Source: Sporosarcina koreensis | GTDB lineage: Bacteria > Bacillota > Bacilli > Bacillales_A > Planococcaceae | Direction of reading: 5' to 3' | Length of the DNA stretch: 64,000 nucleotides | NCBI RefSeq assembly: GCF_001531445.1 | Contig: NZ_LQYA01000001.1 | Location: 1-64,000 of the forward strand | Shown: piece by piece, positions 33,942 through 42,451 of the stretch | How the letters are laid out: every line of letters starts with the position of its first letter | Position numbering within the stretch: the first letter of the stretch is position 1 | Position numbers and translations under genes: made by a program | Notes under the pieces: generated by a model | What the model was told of the DNA's origin: nothing | The model's database searches: none | What the model saw: the letters and a program-made list of their open reading frames with translations, nothing else

Positions 33942-35396
33942 TTAAGCACCTTTTTCTTCTATCTCCTGCATGACGATATCGTCCCAGTCATGACCAACTG
34001 TAATCCCTAAATACTCTGCATCACTCGGATTATCCAGTTCAGCTTGCGGATACTTCTTAAACCACCAATATTTTGCCAGCACATAGTAGACAATCGCCCC
34101 AACGAAAAAGCCAACCAATGAAGAATACGTCGGGAACATATTCGCCAATGCTCCGCCAATCACCCAAGCAAATAACCCCGCTAAGTTAAAACCGCTCATA
34201 TACTTGTATTGGCCGTCTAACTCGTACAGATCTTTTACGTTCACACGACGTTTACGGATTAAATAATAATCGGCGAACAAAATCCCCACAATTGCCGTTA
34301 AAATACCTCCAATGATTAATAGCGCATCGACCAACACGCCAAACAGGCTCCAAGGCTGTGCTAAAACCCCGATGATCCCCGCGATGATGACAGCAGCCCA
34401 GAATGGCACTTTCGGTCCGCCGACGTTCGAGAAAATCGTTGCTGCAGGAATAACATTTGCGGATGTGTTTGTTGACCATTGCGCCAACACGATCATCAGC
34501 AATAAAACCCCCAGCACAATTCCACTTGCACTTTGCTGCAAGGCATTTATCGGATCAGCGGAGGCAACTGCCATATAAGCTACTGCCCCTATCGTTACGA
34601 TAAATGTATTCGTAATCGGCATCACAATCAAAGAGCCGACTAACTGTGTTTTATTACGCTTGAGCCAATTGCGTTCATTTTTTGGTGCTTTAAAGAAACG
34701 TGACAATGTCGGCATATCAGCTGCCAATGTCGCCCAGAATCCCATGTTCGCCATCATCACAACCATGAAAGCTGTAAAAGCCGCTATCCCTGTTGTCGGG
34801 GATTCTACCCAAGTCCATACTTCTTTCCCTTGAGCCGTTGCTTGGTCGGCAAGCGTGATGTACATCCAGCACGATATTAAAATAATGACCGGCGCCGCAA
34901 AATCCGCAAAGCGCTCAATTGATTTAATGCCAAGCGATGTGTTGAATAACTGGAATGCCGCAAACACTAGGAAACATAAAAACCAATTATTGAAGTCGAA
35001 TAGTAAATTTAAAATCCCGTTGATGGCCATCGCGCCAAAATAGGTGTTAAGCCCAAACCAACAAGCTGCTGTCACCCCGCGGACGAGCGAAGGTATATGC
35101 GTGCCGATTGTGCCGAACGGGGCACGCATATACACCGGGAAGGACAAGCCGTGCTCGACGCCAATATCACCGATTAACGTCATGAATACGCCGATTAATA
35201 CGGAACCAACTAAAGTCGCTACAATCACCATCGGCAATGACAAACTCATAATAGCTGAGCCGCCAATTGCAAAGGCGGCTAAAACGATCGCCATTCCTAT
35301 CCAGATCACCGCAAAACCAAATGTGCCGACGCTTCTTTTTTGATGTGTCACTGGAAGTAAATCTGGGGATTTTAAATAATCTCCGCCATTCGCCAA
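33942..35396 (-). CDS. NCS1-family nucleobase/hydantoin/allantoin permease
   Basis: A 484-residue secondary transporter with about 12 helices. NCS1 features are the N-terminal LLPVTHQKRSVGTFGFAVIWIGMAI (of which KRSVGTFGFAVIW is the core), the VRGVTAACWFGLNTYFG segment, and the DALLIIGGILTAIVGIL and DYYLIRKRRVN stretch near the end. NCS1 members carry uracil, cytosine, hydantoins, allantoin or thiamine precursors. As it is the last gene of a dihydropyrimidine-degradation operon, uracil, thymine or dihydropyrimidine/hydantoin import is most likely (inference). The start is TTG 35396, nine bases after GGGAG. An 87-bp gap separates it from preA. Confidence 0.92.
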   Translation of the reverse strand: MANGGDYLKSPDLLPVTHQKRSVGTFGFAVIWIGMAIVLAAFAIGGSAIMSLSLPMVIVATLVGSVLIGVFMTLIGDIGVEHGLSFPVYMRAPFGTIGTHIPSLVRGVTAACWFGLNTYFGAMAINGILNLLFDFNNWFLCFLVFAAFQLFNTSLGIKSIERFADFAAPVIILISCWMYITLADQATAQGKEVWTWVESPTTGIAAFTAFMVVMMANMGFWATLAADMPTLSRFFKAPKNERNWLKRNKTQLVGSLIVMPITNTFIVTIGAVAYMAVASADPINALQQSASGIVLGVLLLMIVLAQWSTNTSANVIPAATIFSNVGGPKVPFWAAVIIAGIIGVLAQPWSLFGVLVDALLIIGGILTAIVGILFADYYLIRKRRVNVKDLYELDGQYKYMSGFNLAGLFAWVIGGALANMFPTYSSLVGFFVGAIVYYVLAKYWWFKKYPQAELDNPSDAEYLGITVGHDWDDIVMQEIEEKGA

Positions 35397-35483
35397 TACA
35401 TGTCTCTCCCTTTACATGGATTTCCAGTTTACGCACAACCAATTCTTTTCTTTTCACTTTGCATTAAAATTGTGGCCGCTTTT

Positions 35484-36746
35484 TTATCGGGTAAAATTGC
35501 TAATAAGAGATTGACGTTCGTTCCAAGTCATCGGCGGAATCGTAGACTTTTTTTCGATCATCGAAATCGCGCCGTCTACCGGGCATACAATCGCGCATAA
35601 ATTACAGCCAACACAATCCTGTTCACGCACTTTCAGCATCGGACGACCACTTTCTGTGTATAGGTCAATGCATTGATGCGATGTATCTTCACACGCGATA
35701 TGGCATTTATTGCAGTTAATGCACACATCATTATTGATTTGAGCAACAATATTGTAGTTCAGGTCCAAGTCACCCCAATTTGAATAGCGCTGCACGGACT
35801 GACCGACCAAATCCATCACCGAGGCAATGCCCTTGTCATCCAAATAATTATTCAGTCCATCTATCATATCTTCGACAATACTGAATCCGTGGTGCATCGC
35901 TGCTGTACAAACTTGTACGCCTGTTGCACCCATCAGCATGAATTCTGCAGCATCCTGCCAGTTTGAAATCCCGCCAATCCCTGATATAGGGACATTGACG
36001 AGCGGATTTCGCGCACATTCAGCGACCATATTTAGGGCAATCGGCTTGACGGCCGGCCCGCAATATCCGCCATGCGCCCCTTTCCCGCCAACATGCGGCA
36101 CGGTATTCCATGTATCCAGATCGACACCCGCTAAGCTGTTGATCGTATTGATCATACTGACAGCATCTGCCCCGCCGCGCACTGCCGCTTCTGCCGTCAT
36201 CGTAATATCCGTTATGTTCGGCGTCAGCTTGACGATGACAGGTGTGCGTGCAACTTCCTTCACCCAATATGTCTGCTTTTCAACCAATTCAGGGACTTGA
36301 CCAGAGGCAGATCCCATTCCCCGTTCCGCCATACCATGCGGACAACCGAAATTCAGCTCTAGTCCATCGACTCCAACAGCTTCTACTTTTTTGACAATCT
36401 CATGCCACTTTTCCTGCTGTGGCTCTACCATTAAGGAAGCGATAATGGCATGATTGGGAAATCTTTTTTTCGTTTCAAGAATTTCATTCAGATTAATCTC
36501 TAATGGACGGTCTGTAATCAGCTCAATATTATTGAAGCCCGCTACTCTTTGTCCGTTAAAGCTGACAGCCGCAAAGCGCGATGAAACATTCAAAATCGGC
36601 TCGCCAAGCGTTTTCCATACTGCGCCGCCCCACCCCGCTTCAAATGCCCGTTGCACTTGGTAACCCGAATTAGTCGGTGGTGCTGATGCTAACCAAAATG
36701 GATTCGGTGATTTAATCCCTGCTAAATCAATTCGTAAGTCTGCCAT
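35484..36746 (-). CDS. preA: NAD-dependent dihydropyrimidine dehydrogenase subunit PreA
   Basis: A 420-residue FMN/Fe-S enzyme subunit that reduces uracil and thymine to the 5,6-dihydro forms (first step of reductive catabolism). The dihydroorotate-dehydrogenase-like barrel shows FWLASAPPTNSGYQV, LELNFGCPHGM and ISGIGGISNWQDAAEFM. The C terminus holds two 4Fe-4S binding motifs, CINCNKCHIAC and CVGCNLCAIVC, that pass electrons from PreT. AGGGGGG lies before ATG 36746, 12 bp after the preT stop. Length and domain order match PreA of E. coli (411 aa). The pair PreT-PreA equals the animal dihydropyrimidine dehydrogenase. Confidence 0.95.
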   Translation of the reverse strand: MADLRIDLAGIKSPNPFWLASAPPTNSGYQVQRAFEAGWGGAVWKTLGEPILNVSSRFAAVSFNGQRVAGFNNIELITDRPLEINLNEILETKKRFPNHAIIASLMVEPQQEKWHEIVKKVEAVGVDGLELNFGCPHGMAERGMGSASGQVPELVEKQTYWVKEVARTPVIVKLTPNITDITMTAEAAVRGGADAVSMINTINSLAGVDLDTWNTVPHVGGKGAHGGYCGPAVKPIALNMVAECARNPLVNVPISGIGGISNWQDAAEFMLMGATGVQVCTAAMHHGFSIVEDMIDGLNNYLDDKGIASVMDLVGQSVQRYSNWGDLDLNYNIVAQINNDVCINCNKCHIACEDTSHQCIDLYTESGRPMLKVREQDCVGCNLCAIVCPVDGAISMIEKKSTIPPMTWNERQSLISNFTR

Positions 36747-36758
36747 GTATGATCCCCC

Positions 36759-38102
36759 CTATGCGTTTCCGCTCTGTTTTTTGAAACGCTCATGAATGAT
36801 GTTCGCGGCATTTTTTCCTTGCTGTGCAGCTGTTACGACCATCGCTTCACCTTGGCCGTTGCCGAACACGACATCCCCGCAGGCAAACACTTTGGCATTC
36901 GACGTTTGCATTGTCGTTTCATCAATGTCTACAACTCCGTTCGTATGCTGCAATCCAAACGCTTCAATAAGCGGGACAAAACGCGTTTGTCCAATCGCTT
37001 TAATGACTGCGTCAACCTCTATGATGAACTCAGATCCCTCGATCGCTTCAGGTCGTTGCCTGCCGTCTGCTCCTGCTTCTCCAAGCTTCATCTTGACGCA
37101 TTCAAGGCCCGTCACTTTCCCTGCCTCATCCCCAATAATTCTCTTCGGCGCTGTCAGCCACTTGAACCCAACGCCATCCTGCTTGGCAAATTCATATTCA
37201 TATTGGTAGGCAGTCATCTCTTTTTCCGTTCTTCTATAAAGAATATCCACTTGCTCCGCACCTAGCCGCACAGCACAAGTCGCCCCATCTATGGCTGTGT
37301 TGCCAGCACCGATGACCGCAACACGTTTTCCGATTAAGTCTTCTGTCAATACACCCATTTTCGTGCGCTTTACAAACTCAATGGCATCATGGACGCCTTC
37401 CAGTTCCTCGCCTTCAATGCCAAGGTTAGGTACGGACCCCATCCCAACCGCTACAATAACACTGTCATATTGCGTTAAAATGTCCTCAGCAGAAATATCC
37501 ACGCCTACTCTTGTGTTTGTTTTGATTTCCACGCCAAGCTTTTCAACTTGAGCCACTTCCCAATCCGCTACTTCATTCGGCAATCTGAAGGACACGATGC
37601 CATAAGTGTTCAAGCCACCCGCCTTTGCCTCCGCTTCGAAAATTGTGACACTATACCCGAATCGACTAAGCTCTCGCGCCGCCGACAAGCCCGCCGGACC
37701 AGAGCCCACAATCGCTACCTTATATCCATTTGGTTCACCTTTTTTAAATAGCTCTACGTCTGTTTCCATCGCCCAGTCTGTTGCATAACGTTGCAGTTGT
37801 CCTATTTTGATAGGCTTGGTCGAAGAATTTAGCACACAAGCCCCTTCACATAATATCTCGGTCGGGCATACCCGCGCACAGCTTGCACCTATCGGATTGG
37901 CGTCCATAATCGTCAAGGCCGATCCTTTCATATTGCTGGAGGCAATTTTTTTGATGAAATTCGGAATTTGAATACTCGTTGGACAAGCTGTAATGCAAGG
38001 TGCATCATAACAGTACAGACAGCGATTAGCTTCTTCCATTGCTTCGTTTTTCGTCATCCTGCCAGTCATTTCCACAAAATTACGTTCAAGTTGAGAACTC
38101 AT
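36759..38102 (-). CDS. preT: Dihydropyrimidine dehydrogenase subunit PreT
   Basis: A 447-residue flavoprotein partner of PreA. The N-terminal Fe-S part has CLYCYDAPCITACPTSIQI, the FAD-binding GxGxxG reads GSGPAGLSAARELSRFG, and the NAD(P)H-binding site reads GAGNTAIDGATCAVRLG; the C terminus has FACGDVVFGNGQGEAMV typical of glutamate-synthase small-subunit-like oxidoreductases. It oxidises NAD(P)H and feeds electrons to PreA. The frame extends upstream to 38171, but AGGGGG 8-9 bases before ATG 38102 (MSSQLERNF) marks the start. It lies 28 bp after hydA and 12 bp before preA. Confidence 0.94.
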   Translation of the reverse strand: MSSQLERNFVEMTGRMTKNEAMEEANRCLYCYDAPCITACPTSIQIPNFIKKIASSNMKGSALTIMDANPIGASCARVCPTEILCEGACVLNSSTKPIKIGQLQRYATDWAMETDVELFKKGEPNGYKVAIVGSGPAGLSAARELSRFGYSVTIFEAEAKAGGLNTYGIVSFRLPNEVADWEVAQVEKLGVEIKTNTRVGVDISAEDILTQYDSVIVAVGMGSVPNLGIEGEELEGVHDAIEFVKRTKMGVLTEDLIGKRVAVIGAGNTAIDGATCAVRLGAEQVDILYRRTEKEMTAYQYEYEFAKQDGVGFKWLTAPKRIIGDEAGKVTGLECVKMKLGEAGADGRQRPEAIEGSEFIIEVDAVIKAIGQTRFVPLIEAFGLQHTNGVVDIDETTMQTSNAKVFACGDVVFGNGQGEAMVVTAAQQGKNAANIIHERFKKQSGNA

Positions 38103-38130
38103 TAAACCATTCCCCCTAATGGATTGATGA

Positions 38131-39534
38131 TCAGACATTGATCCGTTCTGCAGTCGCCGGCTGTAGTGCACGCTTGATATAACGGCCGCTACCTAATGCT
38201 CCTACAAATTGTCTGTTTTTAATGACGTATTCACCACGCACAAGTACACTGACGGGCTCCCCTGTCACTTCCCATCCCTCATACGCGTTATAGTCGACAT
38301 TCATATGGTGGGTGTTCGCTGAAATTTCACGTTTTACTGTAGGATCAAAAATCACGATATCTGCATCAGAATCAATCGCTATCGTTCCTTTTTTCGGATA
38401 TAAGCCGAAAATTTTCGCAGCACTTGTCGAAATCATATCGACGAAGTCATGGATGGAAATCCGCCCTTTCGCCACGCCTTCAGAATATAAAATGCTGAAG
38501 CGGTCTTCGATAAAAGGTCCACCATTCGGAATTTTGGAAAAGTCATTCAGCCCTAATCTCTTTTTTCCGTTAAAGCTGAATGAACATTGGTCCGAGCCGA
38601 TTGTTTGCAGCTGCTTAGCTTTTAGCGCATTCCATAAATGCTCCTGATGGTATTTCGGGCGAAGCGGCGGTGACCATACATATTTTGCCCCTTCAAAGCC
38701 CGGCTGTGCTAACGCTGACTGATCGAGCGTCAAATAAGGTGGACATGTTTCCCCATACACGTCATAGCCTTTTTCACGCGCTGTGATGATTTCATCTAAC
38801 GCCTCTTTACACGTCACATGGACAACGTAAAGCTTGGCGCCTGCGATATGCGCCAGTTCAATGGCCCGTTTCGTCGCCTCACCTTCTACTTCCGCGGGAC
38901 GCGTCAATGCGTGGTAAATTGGTGCAGTCTTGCCAGCTTGTCTCGCCTCCTCTACTAATTCGTCAATGACTGAGCCATTTTCACAGTGCACCATCACAAC
39001 AGCACCTACGTCTTTTGCAATTTTAAAAGCTTTGAACAGCGTACGATCCGACGCCTGGAATTCTTTCGCATACGCCATAAACACTTTGACAGACGTAATC
39101 CCTTCGCGTTCTAACAACAAAGGTAACTCTGCCTCTGTTTCAGGCGTTAAATCACTGATCATTAAATGGAAGCCGTAGTCAATGGCTGAATTTCCTTTTG
39201 CTTTTTCATGCCACTTTTCCACGGCCGTCGCAAGTTTTTCTTCACCCGCTGACAAGCAGAAATCTAAAATGGTCGTCGTCCCACCGAAGGCAGCGGCAAT
39301 TGTACCCGACTTCCAATCATCATCTGTTACCGTGTTGTTGAACGGCATATCCAAATGCGTATGCGGATCAATTCCGCCCGGCATGACGTATTTGCCCGTT
39401 GCATCTACAATTTCCGCTCCGTCCGTTGATAAGTTATTGCCAATCTGTATAATCTTGCCGTTTTCAATTAAGATATCTGCCTCATACAAATCTGAAGCTG
39501 TCGCGATGAGTCCGCCTGCAATTATTTTTTTCAT
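38131..39534 (-). CDS. hydA: Dihydropyrimidinase / D-hydantoinase
   Basis: A 467-residue binuclear-zinc amidohydrolase that opens dihydrouracil or dihydrothymine to N-carbamoyl-beta-alanine or its methyl derivative. Metal ligands are all present: H-x-H in GGIDPHTHLDMPF, the carbamylated lysine in TSVKVFMAY, histidines in VMVHCEN and VVHVTCKEA, and the aspartate in IGSDQCSFSF. The YVMPGGIDPHTHL start and GKYVMPGG context are typical. GAAAGGTGAGAGGA precedes ATG 39534. Some enzymes of this family act on hydantoins; the adjacency of preTA argues for dihydropyrimidines as natural substrate. Confidence 0.95.
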   Translation of the reverse strand: MKKIIAGGLIATASDLYEADILIENGKIIQIGNNLSTDGAEIVDATGKYVMPGGIDPHTHLDMPFNNTVTDDDWKSGTIAAAFGGTTTILDFCLSAGEEKLATAVEKWHEKAKGNSAIDYGFHLMISDLTPETEAELPLLLEREGITSVKVFMAYAKEFQASDRTLFKAFKIAKDVGAVVMVHCENGSVIDELVEEARQAGKTAPIYHALTRPAEVEGEATKRAIELAHIAGAKLYVVHVTCKEALDEIITAREKGYDVYGETCPPYLTLDQSALAQPGFEGAKYVWSPPLRPKYHQEHLWNALKAKQLQTIGSDQCSFSFNGKKRLGLNDFSKIPNGGPFIEDRFSILYSEGVAKGRISIHDFVDMISTSAAKIFGLYPKKGTIAIDSDADIVIFDPTVKREISANTHHMNVDYNAYEGWEVTGEPVSVLVRGEYVIKNRQFVGALGSGRYIKRALQPATAERINV

Positions 39535-39619
39535 ACTATCCTCTCACCTTTCGATTAATGATTGTAGGTTTTATATATTTTCCGATTTCGGAGTTTATTA
39601 CTATGGCGAGTCACGTTCA

Positions 39620-40858
39620 TCATTGGGTTAATGTGCTTCTACTGAACTTCGTTTGCAGTGCCAACACGGTTTCCAATAACACGTCTGCTCCCTTTGCACA
39701 GTCTTCAAATGTCGTTTCTTCTTCCTCGCAATGACTTTTCCCGCCGATGCTTGGCACAAAAATCATTGCAGAAGGGATCAAGCTCGCAATATACTGAGCA
39801 TCGTGACCCGCCCCGCTGAACATCCTATGAGAGGAATAACCGAAGTCAGCGCACGATTTTTCCACTTCATCGCAAATAGCTTCATCAAAGAACACTGTCT
39901 CCCGCCCCCATAGCTTGACCGGTTGAACGCGGCAACCGTTTTCCTCGGAGGATACTCCTGCCAATACTTCCTCCACTTGACGCATCACCTCTGGATTTTG
40001 ATGGCGCGAATCAATCGTAAATACCACTTCGTTCGGAATAACTGTATGGATATTAGGCGTCACATGCATACGTCCAAAAGTGAATACAAGCTTTTCATCG
40101 ATTTTGCCCAACTGCTCATGCAAAGACGCTATTAAACGGGATGCCACAATCATCGGGTCTTTGCGCATCGACATTGGTGTTGTGCCTGCATGATTTGATT
40201 CACCCGTTACGGTAATCTCATAGCACACCATGCCTAAAACGCCTTCAACGACTCCAATATCACACTGCTTAGCAGCTAACACCGGTCCTTGTTCAATATG
40301 CAGCTCAATATAAGCGAGGGCTTCCGTCAAACGATTTCCTTGTTCCCCCTCATAGCCACTCGCCTGTAAAGCCTCTTGAAAAGTAATGCCATTTTTATCG
40401 GAAGAGCTGAGCATTTTTTCTCTACTGAACTTGGAGGCAATGACACCGGAACTCATCATCGCCGGATCGAAGCGAGCACCTTCTTCATTCGTAAAATTCA
40501 CAAGCATTAATGGAATTTCAGTCTCAATGTCGTTATCCTTTAGCGTCCGGATCGCCTCTATTCCTGTTAAAATACCTAGCACACCATCAAACCTGCCGCC
40601 TTTTTCAACAGAATCCAAATGCGATCCGATTACGATTGGCGGACAATCTTTTTTCCCCGGCAGCGTCGCATAGATATTGCCCATATCATCTGTTTTGATA
40701 TCCATGCCTAGCTCTTTGCATATTTCAATAAAACAGTCTCTTGCCAAAATATCCTCTTTTGACAGGGACAGACGGGTTACGCCCCCATTAGCCGTGCCAC
40801 CAAACTGACTGAACCGTTCAACTAATGCCTGCAAACGATTCCTATTACATGCATACAT
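39620..40858 (-). CDS. Beta-ureidopropionase / N-carbamoyl-amino-acid hydrolase (M20 family)
   Basis: About 412 residues of the M20 metallohydrolase family. Metal-binding motifs include IGSHLDSVEKGGRFDG (H, D), NFTNEEGARF (E-E pair), IELHIEQGPVL (H) and the late GAGHDAQY (H). These are diagnostic for N-carbamoyl amino-acid amidohydrolases (AmaB, beta-ureidopropionase, allantoate amidohydrolase). Next to hydA it should remove the carbamoyl group from N-carbamoyl-beta-alanine, giving beta-alanine, CO2 and ammonia. ATG 40858 lies seven bases after GAGAGGA; the TTG two codons upstream is rejected. It is the first gene of the minus-strand operon, facing the aminotransferase promoter region. Confidence 0.92.
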   Translation of the reverse strand: MYACNRNRLQALVERFSQFGGTANGGVTRLSLSKEDILARDCFIEICKELGMDIKTDDMGNIYATLPGKKDCPPIVIGSHLDSVEKGGRFDGVLGILTGIEAIRTLKDNDIETEIPLMLVNFTNEEGARFDPAMMSSGVIASKFSREKMLSSSDKNGITFQEALQASGYEGEQGNRLTEALAYIELHIEQGPVLAAKQCDIGVVEGVLGMVCYEITVTGESNHAGTTPMSMRKDPMIVASRLIASLHEQLGKIDEKLVFTFGRMHVTPNIHTVIPNEVVFTIDSRHQNPEVMRQVEEVLAGVSSEENGCRVQPVKLWGRETVFFDEAICDEVEKSCADFGYSSHRMFSGAGHDAQYIASLIPSAMIFVPSIGGKSHCEEEETTFEDCAKGADVLLETVLALQTKFSRSTLTQ

Positions 40859-40951
40859 ATGCAAGTCCTCTCTTTCATAGTTATTGAACTATCTACCAAT
40901 TAAAAAACTATAGAGTAAGTGTATTCGGAGTAAGCGGATATAAGACTAACA

Positions 40952-40971
40952 AATATGGGCAAGCGCATATT
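40952..40971. promoter_or_regulatory. Palindrome in the divergent pyrimidine-catabolism promoter region
   Basis: AATATGGGCAAGCGCATATT forms a dyad (AATATG-n-GC-nn-GC-n-CATATT) midway between the two diverging gene sets. A good -10-like TATAAT lies at about 40986-40991 on the plus strand. It is a candidate operator for a shared regulator, but no regulator gene is in the window. Confidence 0.5.
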
Positions 40972-41080
40972 TTGAGGATGGTGTTTATATAATAAGGGGC
41001 CGTGTGTATAACGCAGTTTTTCTAAGGAAGTTGAATAGTGGTTTTATTGGCATAAGATAAATGAAGGAGTGATGATTTCC

Positions 41081-42451
41081 ATGACGAACTTAACAAGTCA
41101 GAATTGGCAAGTAAAAGATGAGCAATATGTATGGCATGCCATGAAGCCGTACAACCCGAATGCTACGTCAATTATTCAGAAATCGGAAGGCGCTTGGATA
41201 ACGGACATTGACGGGAAACGGTACTTGGATGCCATGTCCGGTTTGTGGTGTGTGAACGTCGGATACGGGCGGGAGGAACTCGCTAAAGCCGCTTACGATC
41301 AGTTACTGGAAAATGCTTATACACCCCTATCTATCGGGCACGTCCCTGCCATCCAACTAAGCGAAAAGATTAGCGAATTATTAGGTGATGATTATGTTGT
41401 GTTTTACTCCAACAGCGGTTCAGAGGCGAATGAAGCCGCCTTCAAGATCGCACGTCAGTATCATCAACAGAAAGGGCATACCAATCGCACGAAATTCATC
41501 TCCCGCTACAGGGCCTACCACGGCAGTACAATGGGGGCATTAGCGGCGACAGGGCAAGCCCAGCGCAAATATAAATACGAACCGTTAGCACCCAACTTTA
41601 TTCATGTTGCTCCGCCAGATGCCTACCGCGCAAACGAAGATCATATTACAGAGCCGACTGCTTTGCCGTCTGTTCAGACGATTGATGATGTCATGACGTG
41701 GGAAATGTCCGATACGATTGCCGGCGTTATTCTCGAGCCCATCATTACGGGCGGCGGCGTCATTATGCCGCATGAGGACTATTTGCGCGGGGTAAAGGCC
41801 GTTTGCGAAAAGCATGGAGCATTGCTTATTGCCGATGAAGTTATTTGCGGCTTCGGACGTACAGGCAAAGCATTCGGTTTCCAGAACTATGGCATTCAGC
41901 CGGATATTGTCACCATGGCAAAAGGCTTAACAAGCGCATATATGCCGTTATCTGCTACGGCAGTGCGCCGGGAAATCTATGAGGCCTTTATTGGAAGTGA
42001 GGAGTACGACTTTTTCCGACACGTCAACACATTCGGCGGTTCTCCAGCGGCTTGTGCGGTTGCCCTCAAAAATATCGAAATCATGGAAAGTGAAAATTTA
42101 TTCTCCCGCTCAGAAGAAATGGGCGCAATTCTCCATGCAGAACTGCAAGAACGCTTACAGGATCATGCAAATGTCGGCAACATTCGCGGGAAAGGCTTAC
42201 TGATCGGCATTGAGCTTGTAAGTGACAAAAACAGCAAAGCGCCGCTTGATGTAACTGCTGTCAATAAAGTCATTGCCTTATGTAAAGAAAACGGGCTAAT
42301 CATCGGGAAAAATGGTGTCACGGTTGCAGGTTTCAACAATGTGTTAACAATCGCACCACCACTAATTATTTCGATGGCAGAAAAAGATTTTATCGTTGAA
42401 AAACTCACTCGCGCATTGCAAGAACTACTGCCACAAAGGGGAAATGAATGA
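41081..42451 (+). CDS. Beta-alanine:pyruvate-type class III aminotransferase
   Basis: A 456-residue PLP enzyme of aminotransferase class III. The signature LLIADEVICGFGRTG and the PLP lysine in TMAKGLTSAYMPL are clear, as are the N-terminal VWHAMKPY, SGLWCVNVGYG and YSNSGSEANEAAFKIA. This subgroup (omega-amino acid:pyruvate transaminases) acts on beta-alanine and similar amines. Following dihydropyrimidine breakdown it would convert beta-alanine, or 3-aminoisobutyrate from thymine, to malonate semialdehyde or methylmalonate semialdehyde. ATG 41081 is 11 bases after AAGGAG; two earlier in-frame candidates overlap that site. The dehydrogenase gene follows directly. Confidence 0.92.
   Translation: MTNLTSQNWQVKDEQYVWHAMKPYNPNATSIIQKSEGAWITDIDGKRYLDAMSGLWCVNVGYGREELAKAAYDQLLENAYTPLSIGHVPAIQLSEKISELLGDDYVVFYSNSGSEANEAAFKIARQYHQQKGHTNRTKFISRYRAYHGSTMGALAATGQAQRKYKYEPLAPNFIHVAPPDAYRANEDHITEPTALPSVQTIDDVMTWEMSDTIAGVILEPIITGGGVIMPHEDYLRGVKAVCEKHGALLIADEVICGFGRTGKAFGFQNYGIQPDIVTMAKGLTSAYMPLSATAVRREIYEAFIGSEEYDFFRHVNTFGGSPAACAVALKNIEIMESENLFSRSEEMGAILHAELQERLQDHANVGNIRGKGLLIGIELVSDKNSKAPLDVTAVNKVIALCKENGLIIGKNGVTVAGFNNVLTIAPPLIISMAEKDFIVEKLTRALQELLPQRGNE

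Noticed and set aside
36792-37265. Plus-strand frame opposite preT
   Set aside because: Shadow of a clear oxidoreductase gene; no homology or ribosome site.
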